A DNA stretch of 64,000 nucleotides from Bacteroidota bacterium. Lineage in GTDB: Bacteria > Bacteroidota > Bacteroidia > Bacteroidales > ML635J-15. Shown one piece after another: positions 16,312 through 25,821 of this stretch. The position numbers were made by a program, and so were the translations under genes. The notes under the pieces were generated by a model, which was given only the letters and a program-made list of their open reading frames with translations, did not search any database and was not told where the DNA came from. The DNA is taken from the NCBI GenBank assembly GCA_029558535.1, contig JAKQEK010000014.1, positions 1-64,000 on the forward strand. The letters are read 5' to 3'. Positions within the stretch are counted from its first letter, which is position 1; every line of letters starts with the position of its first letter.

Positions 16312-17634
16312 TTAAAACAACCAGTTCATGCCAATATAAACGCCCATTTTGCCATCGTCTTTTTTAACGGGAAAACCTATATCGGCTGCAATTACAAAAT
16401 TCTGGTTCATTGCCAGATGCAAACCGCAACCATAGGTCAAATGCGGAACTTCTTTGTCCGAGGCAAAAAATAAACTCTGATCTATGTCGTCCGGAATACC
16501 GGTTTTGTCAATATCAAACTTCTGAATTACCATTCCGGCATCTAAAAACGGATTTAATGCTGCATACCAGTTTTGTTTTAAGAACATAAATCTTGCAAAC
16601 TTATATCTGAATTCGAAATTACCGAAAACCATCCCCTTTCCTACCGTACGATTTCTAACCATTCCTCTCACAGACTTGCTGCCACCCAAACCATCAACAG
16701 TAGAAGAAGGCATATAGGAATATATCATATAAGGCATTAAATAAAAAGGCACATCGCCATAAACAACCCCCTGATAACCAAGGCGATACGCAAACGACAA
16801 ATCTTCAGGTACTAAAGTAAAATATTGTCTGTGAGTTAAAGCAAGTTTTCCAAATGTATAATTCTTATTGTAACTATTAAACAATACAATTTCTGACCAC
16901 ACTCCTTTCATTGGACAAGGTTCGTTATCACGCGTGTCATAAACCAAACCAACTTTTAAACTACTATGTTGTCCTCCTGTAGCTTCTTCAGGCTCGATTA
17001 TGCCCCACTCAACATAGTTATCAAACAGACTGTTTACTGTAGGCAACATATCTGCAGAATCCTTTCCTTCGTTTAGTTTAGCTATTGGCACAGGACCAAT
17101 TTCAATATCCAAGTAATTAGCTCCCAAAACCCAGTTTAAGTTATTAAGACCTGTCGAACCTTGAAAATCTAATTTAAATCTCCAAATATTTCTCATATGT
17201 TTATAATACATACGAGTTTTATAATCTACAGACGTAACATCCTTATAATTAGCATTATATACTGCATCATAACCGTTAAAACCAAAAAAGTCCAAAGCCT
17301 GGTCGGGCAAATATGAAAAATCCGCAGTTAATCTTATCCCCGGTATCAGAAATTCCGAATCATAAAACAAACGATATATCCCCGATCCTTTTGTGTATCG
17401 GCTTACTTCGGCATAAATAGAATGCCTGTATTTTGGAAATGACGAACCATCACCGTAATTGTAAACATTTGTCAATATCCCGTACTGAAAACCAAGATCC
17501 GAATTAAAAGATACTACCGGTAAAAAACCGAAATTCCAACCTGTTTTTATTTTTTCCGGTTTAGAAACGTCATCCTGAGCTGTAACACTTGCTAGAAATA
17601 CCAATCCTGACAAAATTAAATACAACCTCTTCAT
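16312..17634 (-). CDS. Omp85/BamA-like outer membrane beta-barrel protein
   Basis: A signal peptide covers residues 1-19 (ending SVTAQ). The rest alternates aromatic and polar residues in beta-strand fashion, and the block DGLGGSKSVRGMVRNRTVG matches the conserved RG motif of the surface antigen/Omp85 barrel. No POTRA repeats fit the short N-terminal part, so it is a barrel-only member of 440 residues, unlike BamA (about 800). Such proteins are frequent in Bacteroidota and their cargo is unknown. The C-terminus ends WLF, a typical barrel end with an aromatic last residue. A -7 box lies at 17665-17672. It is divergent from the propeller-barrel gene. Confidence 0.78.
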   Translation of the reverse strand: MKRLYLILSGLVFLASVTAQDDVSKPEKIKTGWNFGFLPVVSFNSDLGFQYGILTNVYNYGDGSSFPKYRHSIYAEVSRYTKGSGIYRLFYDSEFLIPGIRLTADFSYLPDQALDFFGFNGYDAVYNANYKDVTSVDYKTRMYYKHMRNIWRFKLDFQGSTGLNNLNWVLGANYLDIEIGPVPIAKLNEGKDSADMLPTVNSLFDNYVEWGIIEPEEATGGQHSSLKVGLVYDTRDNEPCPMKGVWSEIVLFNSYNKNYTFGKLALTHRQYFTLVPEDLSFAYRLGYQGVVYGDVPFYLMPYMIYSYMPSSTVDGLGGSKSVRGMVRNRTVGKGMVFGNFEFRYKFARFMFLKQNWYAALNPFLDAGMVIQKFDIDKTGIPDDIDQSLFFASDKEVPHLTYGCGLHLAMNQNFVIAADIGFPVKKDDGKMGVYIGMNWLF

Positions 17635-17664
17635 AATGTATAATTTTTAATAATAATTTAGTGA

Positions 17665-17672
17665 CAAAGATA
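17665..17672 (-). promoter_or_regulatory. -7 box for the Omp85-like gene
   Basis: The minus strand reads TATCTTTG, 31 bases upstream of the ATG at 17634. Confidence 0.45.
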
Positions 17673-17741
17673 GAAAAAGAGCTTAAATCTTAAGATTATA
17701 ATCATAAATATTGAATAATTTCGTAATTTGCAGCCATAATT

Positions 17742-20700
17742 ATGATTGAAACTTTGAAAGCTAAAATAAAAATAGCCCTTACTATTTTATTGATGTTAAT
17801 CAATTTCAGTATTACTGCACAATTTTATAATGGTCACCAGATGGATTTTGGCAAAAATCGTGTCCAATTCGATGACTTTGAGTGGTTTTATTTTCGCTTT
17901 CAAAGATTTGATGTTTATTTTTATGCAGGAAGCCGAGACATTGCATTAACAACTGCTACCATAGCAAATAATAACCTTTCGGAGACAGAAAATTTCTTTG
18001 AGCACCAACTTAAACAAAGAATAGTTTTTGTGGTGTATCAAAATTTATCCGACTTCAGGCAAAGCAATATCGGACTCAACACAGGTGAAGATCAGTACAA
18101 TATTGGAGGTGTAACAAAAGTCATAGATAATATTGCATTTCTTTTCGTAGAAGGAGACCTTAATAGCTACCAACAGCAAGTTAAATCGGCTATAGCAAAT
18201 GTTTTTCTTAATGAAATGTTGTATGGTTCTGAATTATCAACAAAAGTTGCAAATAGCACTTTGATTAATATGCCTAGTTGGTATATTGACGGTTTATTAA
18301 AATTTGTATCAGAAGAATGGAACTCTGAATCTGAAAATCTTACTCGTAATGCTCTTAATGCCGATAAATTTGATAATTTTAACCAACTGACAGGTGAAGA
18401 TGCCGAAATTGTGGGACATGCAATCTGGAATTATATAGCAAAATCATATGGAAAACAAGTTATCCCAAATATAGTTTATTTAACCCGCGTAACTAAAAAC
18501 CCCGAAAGTGGATTTTTATATGTTTTAGGGATATCCATGGCTATGTTGCAACAAAACATGACCGATTTTTACAAAGCACAATATGAAACTTTTGCTATTA
18601 CAACAGACGAACCTAGTGGCGTTAGTACATTAAGAAAAAGTAAAAAAGAAACAAAATATTATCAGGTTCAATACAACAGCAATGCTGACAAAATTGCCTG
18701 GACAGAAAATATATTTGGAAAATATAGAGTTAAAGTAAAAGATATCCAAACAGGTAAAACTAGTGTCATTTACAAAAGAGAACATAAACTTGAACAAATT
18801 ACTGATTATTCATATCCTGTTCTAAAATGGCATCAAAGCGGAATTTTGCTTGGATTTATGATTGAAAAAAAGGGTGAAATATACTATATCACATATAATT
18901 TTGAAACGAAAGAATATAAAGAAATTGAATTAACTGCTCTTGAAAAAGTAAATTCATTTGACTATTCACATGACGGAATGAACCTTGTTATTGCAGGTTT
19001 TAACAATGGGCAATCGGATATTTTTATTTTTAATATCCTTGCCAACACTCTTGTTAACATTACTCAGGATAATGCTGACGATTACACTCCTACTTACGTA
19101 AATAAGTCTCAGCAGATAATATTTTCCTCAAAAAGAAAAGAAAGTGTTTTAGGCGACAAAAGAAACAATATTGTTGAAATTCAGGAACTAAATGACGTAT
19201 TTATTTATGATATTAATACAAAAAAGATTGAACAGATAACAAATACGGAAGATATTCATGAAGAATTTCCTGATTATAAAAACAAGACATATACATATAT
19301 TTCGGACGAAAATGGAATAAAAAATCTTTATTCTGCTCAAATAGATTCGGCAATAAGTTTTATTGACACAACTACACATTACAGGTTTTTTCAAAACAAG
19401 CAACAATTAACTAATTATAGAAATAACATTTTAGAATACGGTACAGATAAGTTTTCTAATGCAAATACAATGTTGTATTATTCCGATTCTAAGTACAAAA
19501 TATATTTTAACGATGATTTACCGACAAAGGTAAATAGTTCGGAGAAAACTACATATCGCAAGAATTTAGAAAAAGAAAACCTTAGAAAAAAAGAAATAGA
19601 AAAGAAACACAACAAATTGATTGCAACTGATACTCTGGATATTATCCCGATTGAGCCGTCAAAACATATAATAAATATTAACAACTACAATTTTGAGCCT
19701 GAATTGATAAAAACAGCGACTGCCGATAAAATCGAATTTGATGAAAAAGGAAATGCAAAAGAGCCGCGGATGGGTAAATATCAAACCACCTTTTATACAA
19801 ATTATGTTGTAAGTCAGATTGATTTTGGATTTTTAAGCAATTCATATCAAGCTTTTACAGGTTCGGCGTTTTATTTTAATCCGGGATTTAACATGATTCT
19901 AAAAGTCGGGACTCAGGATTTGTTCGAAGATTACAGAATTACAGCCGGCTTTAGGTTTTCAGGAAACTTTGATAGTAATGAGTATCTGTTAAGCTTTGAA
20001 AATTTAAAAAATCGATGGAACAAACAAGTTATTCTACACCGTCAGGTAATTAACAACTATATAAATGGGTTTTACATCAAAACTTTCACACACGAAGGTT
20101 TTTACAAAATGCGTTATCCGTTTTCACAGGTTGGTGCTTTTCAGATAACGGCAAATCTCAGACAAAACATGAATTCGTTCTTATCTGTTGATTATCAAAG
20201 CCTAATAGCAGACAATATTTATGATTATTGGGGAGGACTTAAAGCCGAGTATATTTTTGATAACACGAAACAAATTTGCACAAATATTCTTTCTGGAGCC
20301 AGATTTAAAGTTTTTGGAGAGTTTTACAAAAGAATTGACAAGAAAAATACCGATTTATTTGTTACCGGAGCCGACTTCAGATATTATCAACCTATTCACC
20401 GTAATTTTATTTTTGCTGCTCGTTTTGCTACCAGTGCTTCCTTTGGTTCGGCAAAGTTAATTTATTATCTTGGCGGTATGGATAATTGGATTAACCTTTC
20501 TTCTAAAGTTGAAACATTTAATTACGACATACGCATTGATCCTGAAATAAATTATGTTTATCAGGCTGTAGCTACAAATCTTAGAGGGTTTTCTCAAAAC
20601 ATTCGTAATGGGACTAATTTTGCCGTAGTAAATGCAGAATTAAGATTCCCTATAATTTCGTATTTTTATAAAAGACCAATAAATAATGAGTTTTTACACA

Positions 20701-20972
20701 GTTTCCAGGTAATAGCATTCTTTGATATTGGCAGTGCCTGGAGTGGTCTAAATCCATTTGAAGGTAATAATGCTTACGAAAATGATTACTATGACAATTA
20801 TCCTGTAACAGTAATAATTCACAACGATAATTTCCCAATCGTTTCAGGATATGGTTTTGGATTAAGAAGCAGAATTTTTGGCTATTTTGTTAGGGCAGAC
20901 TGGGCTTGGGGAATTGACAACAACTATATTCAACCAAGTATGTTCTACATATCACTAAGTACTGATTTTTAA
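17742..20972 (+). CDS. Envelope protein: peptidase-like N-terminus, PD40/TolB-like propeller, C-terminal beta-barrel
   Basis: A signal peptide covers about residues 1-27 (ending ITAQ). Residues 30-290 resemble the gluzincin-like fold of Bacteroidota proteins, with PSWYIDGLLKF and a helix where HExxH would lie, but no HExxH is visible, so catalysis is doubtful. Residues about 300-560 have PD40/TolB-like propeller blades (ADKIAWTEN, SHDGMNLVIAGF, TPTYVNKSQQIIFSS). A charged linker near 630-660 (NLRKKEIEKKHNK) precedes the last 360 residues, which alternate as outer-membrane beta-strands (FRFSGNF, FRYYQPI, GYGFGLRSR) and end in an aromatic residue. The role is unknown; a surface-anchored propeller is an inference. 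It heads a tight four-gene cluster, with TauE/SafE starting 3 bases after its stop. Confidence 0.7.
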   Translation: MIETLKAKIKIALTILLMLINFSITAQFYNGHQMDFGKNRVQFDDFEWFYFRFQRFDVYFYAGSRDIALTTATIANNNLSETENFFEHQLKQRIVFVVYQNLSDFRQSNIGLNTGEDQYNIGGVTKVIDNIAFLFVEGDLNSYQQQVKSAIANVFLNEMLYGSELSTKVANSTLINMPSWYIDGLLKFVSEEWNSESENLTRNALNADKFDNFNQLTGEDAEIVGHAIWNYIAKSYGKQVIPNIVYLTRVTKNPESGFLYVLGISMAMLQQNMTDFYKAQYETFAITTDEPSGVSTLRKSKKETKYYQVQYNSNADKIAWTENIFGKYRVKVKDIQTGKTSVIYKREHKLEQITDYSYPVLKWHQSGILLGFMIEKKGEIYYITYNFETKEYKEIELTALEKVNSFDYSHDGMNLVIAGFNNGQSDIFIFNILANTLVNITQDNADDYTPTYVNKSQQIIFSSKRKESVLGDKRNNIVEIQELNDVFIYDINTKKIEQITNTEDIHEEFPDYKNKTYTYISDENGIKNLYSAQIDSAISFIDTTTHYRFFQNKQQLTNYRNNILEYGTDKFSNANTMLYYSDSKYKIYFNDDLPTKVNSSEKTTYRKNLEKENLRKKEIEKKHNKLIATDTLDIIPIEPSKHIININNYNFEPELIKTATADKIEFDEKGNAKEPRMGKYQTTFYTNYVVSQIDFGFLSNSYQAFTGSAFYFNPGFNMILKVGTQDLFEDYRITAGFRFSGNFDSNEYLLSFENLKNRWNKQVILHRQVINNYINGFYIKTFTHEGFYKMRYPFSQVGAFQITANLRQNMNSFLSVDYQSLIADNIYDYWGGLKAEYIFDNTKQICTNILSGARFKVFGEFYKRIDKKNTDLFVTGADFRYYQPIHRNFIFAARFATSASFGSAKLIYYLGGMDNWINLSSKVETFNYDIRIDPEINYVYQAVATNLRGFSQNIRNGTNFAVVNAELRFPIISYFYKRPINNEFLHSFQVIAFFDIGSAWSGLNPFEGNNAYENDYYDNYPVTVIIHNDNFPIVSGYGFGLRSRIFGYFVRADWAWGIDNNYIQPSMFYISLSTDF

Positions 20973-20975
20973 TAA

Positions 20976-21344
20976 ATGAAAATGAACGAAGTAATAATAT
21001 TAGTATTAATTGGACTTCTAACCGGAGTTATGAGTGGATTATTTGGAATTGGCGGAGGAATTATAGTAATTCCTGCACTTGTTCTGGTTTTTGGCATGAC
21101 ACAGCATCAGGCTCAGGGAACGAGTACCGCTTTTATGCTTTTACCTGTAGGATTATTGGCATTTTTGAATTATTACAAAGCCGGGCATATAAATATAAAA
21201 TATGCAGCTATAATTGCAGTAGCATTTTTTGTTGGAGCTTTTTTCGGATCAAAACTGGCAATAAACATTTCGGAAGTAAATCTTAAGAGGATATTTGCGA
21301 TAGTAATGATTTTAGTAAGTGTTAAGTTATTTTTTAGCAAATGA
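20976..21344 (+). CDS. Half-size TauE/SafE (DUF81) membrane protein
   Basis: The family exports sulfite, sulfoacetate or other anions. The N-terminal repeat motif GVMSGLFGIGGGIIVIPAL is intact, followed by HQAQGTSTAFMLLPVG and two more hydrophobic segments, giving about four membrane helices. Normal TauE/SafE proteins have two such halves (about 250 residues); this one has 122, so it is a single-repeat protein that probably dimerises. It starts 3 bases after the upstream gene and overlaps the next gene by 4 bases, so translation is coupled. Substrate is unknown. Confidence 0.82.
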   Translation: MKMNEVIILVLIGLLTGVMSGLFGIGGGIIVIPALVLVFGMTQHQAQGTSTAFMLLPVGLLAFLNYYKAGHINIKYAAIIAVAFFVGAFFGSKLAINISEVNLKRIFAIVMILVSVKLFFSK

Positions 21345-22516
21345 AAAATATTATAGAAGAAATTAAAGCCCTAAGCAAAGAATTACATTCTGACATTATT
21401 CAGATTCGCAGGTATTTGCATAAAAATCCTGAAATATCTTTCAGCGAATTCAATACGGCATTATATCTAAAGAATTTATTAATTAATAATGGTATAGAAA
21501 CAGATGATAGTTTTGGCAAAAATGCAGTTATTGGGATAATTCATGGTGGTTTACCCGGTGACACTATTGGACTTCGTGCAGATATTGATGCTTTACCAAT
21601 AATCGAAAAAACGAATCTAGAGTTTTCATCAGTGAATAAGGGTGTAATGCATGCCTGTGGGCATGATGCTCATGCCGCTTCTCTTATTGGTACTGCATTA
21701 ATTCTAAACAAGCTTAAAGATAAAGTCAAAGGAAAAATAATACTTATATTTCAACCGGCTGAAGAAAAAATTCCGGGAGGAGCAAAACTGCTTGTTGAAC
21801 AAGGGTTATTAAAAAAGTATAATATTAAACGAATCATTGGCCAGCACGTTCTACCAGAAATGAAAACAGGGCATTTCTGCTTTGGTGATGGTTTTGTAAT
21901 GGCTGCTACAGACGAATTATATATAAAGTTTAATGGAGTTGGAGGACATGCGGCTGTCCCACAAAAAAGAAGTGATACAGTGATGGCTTTAGTCGAGTTT
22001 ATTCATGAAGCCAAAGAATTACAAAAAAAACTTATCTCAGATATGCCGTTTATTATTGCATTCGGCAAAATTGTTGCTGACGGAGTTCTTAATGTTATTC
22101 CTTCTCAATCATCTGCTGACGGAACAATGCGTACTTTTGACGAAAATCTTAGAATTGAGATTAAAAAACAATTGGAAATAATAGCTGCAAAATCTGCTGC
22201 CAGTTATAAATGCACATTCGACCTTGAAATACGTCACGGATATCCAAGTGTTTATAACGACCCGAGTTTAACAAAACAAGTAATAGAAGCTGCCACGAAG
22301 TATTTATCCGAAAAAAATATCGAAAAAATGGAAGTCAGAATGACTGCCGAAGACTTTGCATATTATGGAAAAGAAATCCCTGCAGTTTTTTACAGAATGG
22401 GAATTTCGGGTAATGACAAAGGTAATATTGGCCTTCACAACGATCAATTTGATATTGACGAAGATGCATTCTTGTATTCGATTGGTTTAATGGCTTTTAT
22501 TGCTTTAAGTATTTAA
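21341..22516 (+). CDS. M20 family amidohydrolase (N-acyl amino acid/peptide amidohydrolase)
   Basis: A cytoplasmic metal-dependent hydrolase of the AbgB/hippuricase type that removes acyl groups from amino acids. The catalytic domain has GLRADIDALPI, then HACGHDAH with metal-binding Cys/His, and QPAEEKIPGGAKLL with the Glu pair. The dimerisation domain (about 185-295) begins near GVGGHAAVPQKRSD. C-terminal MTAEDFAYY and GLHNDQFDIDE complete the site. The length (391) is normal. It overlaps the TauE/SafE gene by 4 bases and the methylase follows within 5 bases, so all are one operon. Confidence 0.9.
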   Translation: MKNIIEEIKALSKELHSDIIQIRRYLHKNPEISFSEFNTALYLKNLLINNGIETDDSFGKNAVIGIIHGGLPGDTIGLRADIDALPIIEKTNLEFSSVNKGVMHACGHDAHAASLIGTALILNKLKDKVKGKIILIFQPAEEKIPGGAKLLVEQGLLKKYNIKRIIGQHVLPEMKTGHFCFGDGFVMAATDELYIKFNGVGGHAAVPQKRSDTVMALVEFIHEAKELQKKLISDMPFIIAFGKIVADGVLNVIPSQSSADGTMRTFDENLRIEIKKQLEIIAAKSAASYKCTFDLEIRHGYPSVYNDPSLTKQVIEAATKYLSEKNIEKMEVRMTAEDFAYYGKEIPAVFYRMGISGNDKGNIGLHNDQFDIDEDAFLYSIGLMAFIALSI

Positions 22517-22520
22517 CAGT

Positions 22521-23066
22521 ATGAGAAAATTGCCTATAAGCGAGATTGGAAGATTAAGTCCCGAAGAATACAAACAAATTTCAAAACTTGATTTAATAGT
22601 TGTTCTTGACAATATACGCTCACATCATAATACCGGAGCTATCTTCAGAACCTGTGATGCATTTGGCTGCCAAGCTGTTTTTCTTTGCGGAATAACAGGA
22701 ACGCCTCCCCACCGCGATATTCATAAAACTGCTTTAGGAGCCACCGAAACTGTTGATTGGGAATATTACGAATCGGCTATTGATGTTGCAAAAACTCTTA
22801 AATCAGAAGGGTATATTATCATTGTTCTTGAAATTGCAGAAGGAAGCATAAATATCAGTGACTTCACCCCTTCCCCAACCCAACGATATGCACTTTTCCT
22901 TGGTAATGAAGTTAATGGCGTACAACAGGAAATCCTTGATATTTGTGATTATTGTATTGAAATTCCTCAATACGGCACAAAACACTCCTTAAACGTCTCC
23001 GTAAGTGGAGGAATTGCTATATGGGAAATTTGTAAAAAGATAAGATTGCAACAGAAAAGCCTTTAG
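22521..23066 (+). CDS. SpoU/TrmH family RNA 2'-O-methyltransferase
   Basis: It transfers a methyl group from S-adenosylmethionine to a ribose 2'-OH of tRNA or rRNA. Motif 1 DNIRSHHNTGAIFRTCDAFG, motif 2 ALFLGNEVNGVQQ and motif 3 IPQYGTKHSLNVSVSGGIA are all present, which forms the deep trefoil knot of SPOUT enzymes. At 181 residues there is only the catalytic domain, with no L30e-like substrate domain, so it resembles short TrmH or TrmL-like proteins; the target nucleotide cannot be read. Its end overlaps the end of the convergent gene by 4 bases. Confidence 0.88.
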   Translation: MRKLPISEIGRLSPEEYKQISKLDLIVVLDNIRSHHNTGAIFRTCDAFGCQAVFLCGITGTPPHRDIHKTALGATETVDWEYYESAIDVAKTLKSEGYIIIVLEIAEGSINISDFTPSPTQRYALFLGNEVNGVQQEILDICDYCIEIPQYGTKHSLNVSVSGGIAIWEICKKIRLQQKSL

Positions 23067-23836
23067 AAAACTTTGAATGCTGTCCAGGTTCTTACCTCTT
23101 TGTCATACAAAAACACCCTGTCATTTGCAAATGCAAATTTAAACATATATGAAACAATTGCAGTCTTAGGTAAAGTGGTACTTCCCGCGAACTGTCCTTT
23201 GCTGTCAAAATAATCCAATTGGTATTTATCCACATTCAACAATACAAATTCAAAGCCTTTTTTACCCGTGTAAGCTACTGTAGTTGTGTTATAAGGATCC
23301 AAATTATCTGACCTTAATTGTAGTTTAATTTTTTTTACTTTTCCAGGATTTTTATAATTATAAACGTCAATACATAAATCTTTTTCGTTTAAGAAAATCA
23401 CACTTTTCTTTTTCGTATAATATGTCCCACAAACGTTAGCATCAGGCTGTTTCATTCCACTACAAATAGTTTTAACTTCATGAAAATTAAATTTTTCGTT
23501 AAAAATTATTGAAGCCCAACCATTGTTATCATATCCATTCACCTCAATATTTTTTGTTGTAGGGTTGTACCACATCCCTCTACAATCAATATTAATTTCT
23601 TCAGAATAGACAGATTTTCCTTTTTCGTCAAAAGCTTCAAGAGGGAAACTTGCATTTCCGGCAATTACCGTAAAATACAATTGCTTTTCCGGATGCCAAA
23701 CTACAGCTGATGCATTTGTACCACTGGAAGAAACAAATTTGTATGAAATATCTTTAGTTGCTTTACTCAATGGTTGTGACAGCAATATCGCTGAAGTCAT
23801 AACTAATAAACTACATACTAATGCAAACTTTTTCAT
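23063..23836 (-). CDS. Hypothetical secreted protein, 257 aa
   Basis: I do not recognise a family. A signal peptide covers residues 1-20 (ending LLSQ). The mature part is rich in short beta-strand-like repeats (YFTVIAGNASFPLEAFDEKGK, FVLLNVDKYQLDYFDSKGQF) that look like propeller blades, perhaps six or seven. Its own -7 box lies at 23888-23895. No sorting domain is present, so it is probably periplasmic. Confidence 0.68.
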   Translation of the reverse strand: MKKFALVCSLLVMTSAILLSQPLSKATKDISYKFVSSSGTNASAVVWHPEKQLYFTVIAGNASFPLEAFDEKGKSVYSEEINIDCRGMWYNPTTKNIEVNGYDNNGWASIIFNEKFNFHEVKTICSGMKQPDANVCGTYYTKKKSVIFLNEKDLCIDVYNYKNPGKVKKIKLQLRSDNLDPYNTTTVAYTGKKGFEFVLLNVDKYQLDYFDSKGQFAGSTTLPKTAIVSYMFKFAFANDRVFLYDKEVRTWTAFKVF

Positions 23837-23887
23837 TTTAATAATTTTAGGTTAATAAATCATTTTTTAAGTTAATCGGAATTGAAG

Positions 23888-23895
23888 CAAAAATA
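23888..23895 (-). promoter_or_regulatory. -7 box for the 257-aa gene
   Basis: The minus strand reads TATTTTTG, 52 bases upstream of the ATG at 23836. Confidence 0.4.
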
Positions 23896-23929
23896 TAAAA
23901 AATGTTTCAAATAGGAAATATTAATAAAA

Positions 23930-23957
23930 AAATAAACCGCATAAAAACGGTTTATTT
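23930..23957 (-). terminator. Hairpin terminator after the C69 peptidase gene
   Basis: Arms aaataaaccg and cggtttattt pair perfectly over 10 bases with an 8-base loop, 23 bases after the stop at 23980. Confidence 0.65.
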
Positions 23958-23979
23958 CAAAATCTAAATGAATAATATT

Positions 23980-25671
23980 TTAGTGCCCCGGACCGATTAA
24001 TTTAAGTTTATCGCCTGTTTCTGCAGCAATTCTTCTATACCATTCTTCTTTCAAAGGAGGCTGACTAACAGATGGTGCGTGATATATATATCCGGCGGGG
24101 ACTTCCACATCGGTTTTAACATTTCCATCCATGTATTTAGTGAACAAGTGAGCATAAAGCTCTGTCCAGGTTTTATGTGTTTTGTTAGCTGCGTAATCCG
24201 AGTAATTATTTAATTCTACAATCACTTTTTCGGGAGAAGTCTTAGCCATTTCAGCGAATTTTGAATCATTAGTTTTTATTCCTTCAACAAACTCATTATG
24301 CAAATTTGATTGAACTTGAGCAATTTCAGGATACATATCGCAATATCTTGTATAGGCATAATTTGAAACCATATTAAAAATCCAAAAAGCCGATTCCATT
24401 GTAAATTTCATCATAGAACCGTTTCCTTGACGATACGGATAAGGGATTTTTGTTATTGAAGCATACATCGGGACATAAACTGTAAAGTGAGCATCATCAA
24501 CAGAAAACCAATTAATAGCACCTAATACATCGGGTAACCAACTACGAAGTTGAGCAACAAAAGAAAAGCCGGTTTGTTGAGTGCCCGTAGCTCTTTCGTG
24601 TATATAGTTTTGTCCATCAACTGACCATGTCATCGGTCTCCAACGATAAGGATTTCCATAAGGACCTGCTCCCAAGTCTTTACTCATATCCAATTCTGTT
24701 CCTTCGAGATGGTCTCCCATAAATTTAAAAATATCTGCCTGAGAAATTTTTCTGTCAGGTTTAATCCACAATGGCATTCTGTTAGTAGCATATCCCCATT
24801 GACCATGCTCTACATTTCCTTTTGCATATTCCCAATATTTATCCATTCCTCCAGCAACAGCATTAAAAAATGCCCAAACACGTATTTCGCAAAAACGAGC
24901 TGCACCAAAGTCAACCGGAGCGTATGTATCAGAAAAGCTAAACTGCTCATCTTTTCCGTCAAAATATTTCATTTCTCTTGCAAAACTGATAACATCTTTT
25001 GAATTATATACAGTTTGATTTAGATTATTCCAGTCATTTTTCTTTTGATAATCAAAAGTAGTTATCCTTGCTTGATTGGCATGAGCACAAATATATCCGT
25101 CAGGAATCAGCAAAGCTACCCAAACAGCACCTTTACGTCCAGGTCCTTTACCAATAATTTCAAATATCCAGGCTTCGTTCTTATCACAAACCGAAAATGA
25201 TTCACCCGAACTACAATAACCATATTGTTCAATTAAATCTGTCATCACCATAATCGCTTCACGTGCAGTCCTGGATCTTTGCAAAGCTATATAAATCAAA
25301 CTGCCATAATCCATAATTCCTGTTAGCGTTGTATCAAACAACTCAGGTCTGCCACCATACGTAGTCTCTCCTATGGCTACCTGAAATTCATTTACATTAC
25401 CAACAACATTATAAGTGCGTTCAGCCTGTGGAATTTCGCCTAAAAACTTTCCTGTGTCCCATTCATAGACTTTCAACATGGTACCTTTTGGATAAGTTTT
25501 AGCCGGAAAGTGATATAACTCACCATACAATACATGACTGTCTGCTGCATAACTAATTAATACAGAACCATCAACTGAGGCCGATTTTGTAACAATAAAA
25601 TTAGTACAAGCAAAAATACCGGTTTGAATAAATAAGCTACCGATAATTATCATTCCAATTAATCTCTTCAT
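23980..25671 (-). CDS. C69 family dipeptidase (PepD-like), exported
   Basis: It is an N-terminal nucleophile peptidase that cleaves dipeptides. The leader (residues 1-21) is a signal peptide-like hydrophobic stretch that ends directly before Cys22 in CTNFIV, the catalytic Cys that becomes the new N-terminus. Other family features are DGSVLISYAADSH, GMKWVALLIPD-like GAVWVALLIPDGYICAHANQ, and WRPMTWSVDGQNYIHERATG. The length (563) matches Bacteroidota C69 proteins. The location suggests periplasmic peptide use. A -7 box (25695-25702) precedes it and a clear terminator follows. Confidence 0.9.
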   Translation of the reverse strand: MKRLIGMIIIGSLFIQTGIFACTNFIVTKSASVDGSVLISYAADSHVLYGELYHFPAKTYPKGTMLKVYEWDTGKFLGEIPQAERTYNVVGNVNEFQVAIGETTYGGRPELFDTTLTGIMDYGSLIYIALQRSRTAREAIMVMTDLIEQYGYCSSGESFSVCDKNEAWIFEIIGKGPGRKGAVWVALLIPDGYICAHANQARITTFDYQKKNDWNNLNQTVYNSKDVISFAREMKYFDGKDEQFSFSDTYAPVDFGAARFCEIRVWAFFNAVAGGMDKYWEYAKGNVEHGQWGYATNRMPLWIKPDRKISQADIFKFMGDHLEGTELDMSKDLGAGPYGNPYRWRPMTWSVDGQNYIHERATGTQQTGFSFVAQLRSWLPDVLGAINWFSVDDAHFTVYVPMYASITKIPYPYRQGNGSMMKFTMESAFWIFNMVSNYAYTRYCDMYPEIAQVQSNLHNEFVEGIKTNDSKFAEMAKTSPEKVIVELNNYSDYAANKTHKTWTELYAHLFTKYMDGNVKTDVEVPAGYIYHAPSVSQPPLKEEWYRRIAAETGDKLKLIGPGH

Positions 25672-25694
25672 TTTTATTAATTTAAAGTTTTTTA

Positions 25695-25702
25695 CAAAAA
25701 TA
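25695..25702 (-). promoter_or_regulatory. -7 box for the C69 peptidase gene
   Basis: The minus strand reads TATTTTTG, 24 bases upstream of the ATG. Confidence 0.45.
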
Positions 25703-25795
25703 ATTTTTTATGTCGTAATTCAAAACACTTTAAAACTTATTAGACAAAATTATTAGAATAATTAAAAAAAATATATCCATTTAAAATATACTGTT

Positions 25796-25803
25796 TACAT
25801 TTG
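25796..25803 (+). promoter_or_regulatory. -7 box for lgt; decides the start
   Basis: TACATTTG matches TAnnTTTG and overlaps a possible TTG start at 25801, so the ATG 19 bases downstream at 25822 is the likely start. Confidence 0.6.
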
Positions 25804-25821
25804 TCAAAAATTAAGCCGTTT

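Noticed and set aside
17742-20972. Active M1-type peptidase
   Set aside because: No HExxH motif is visible in the N-terminal region.
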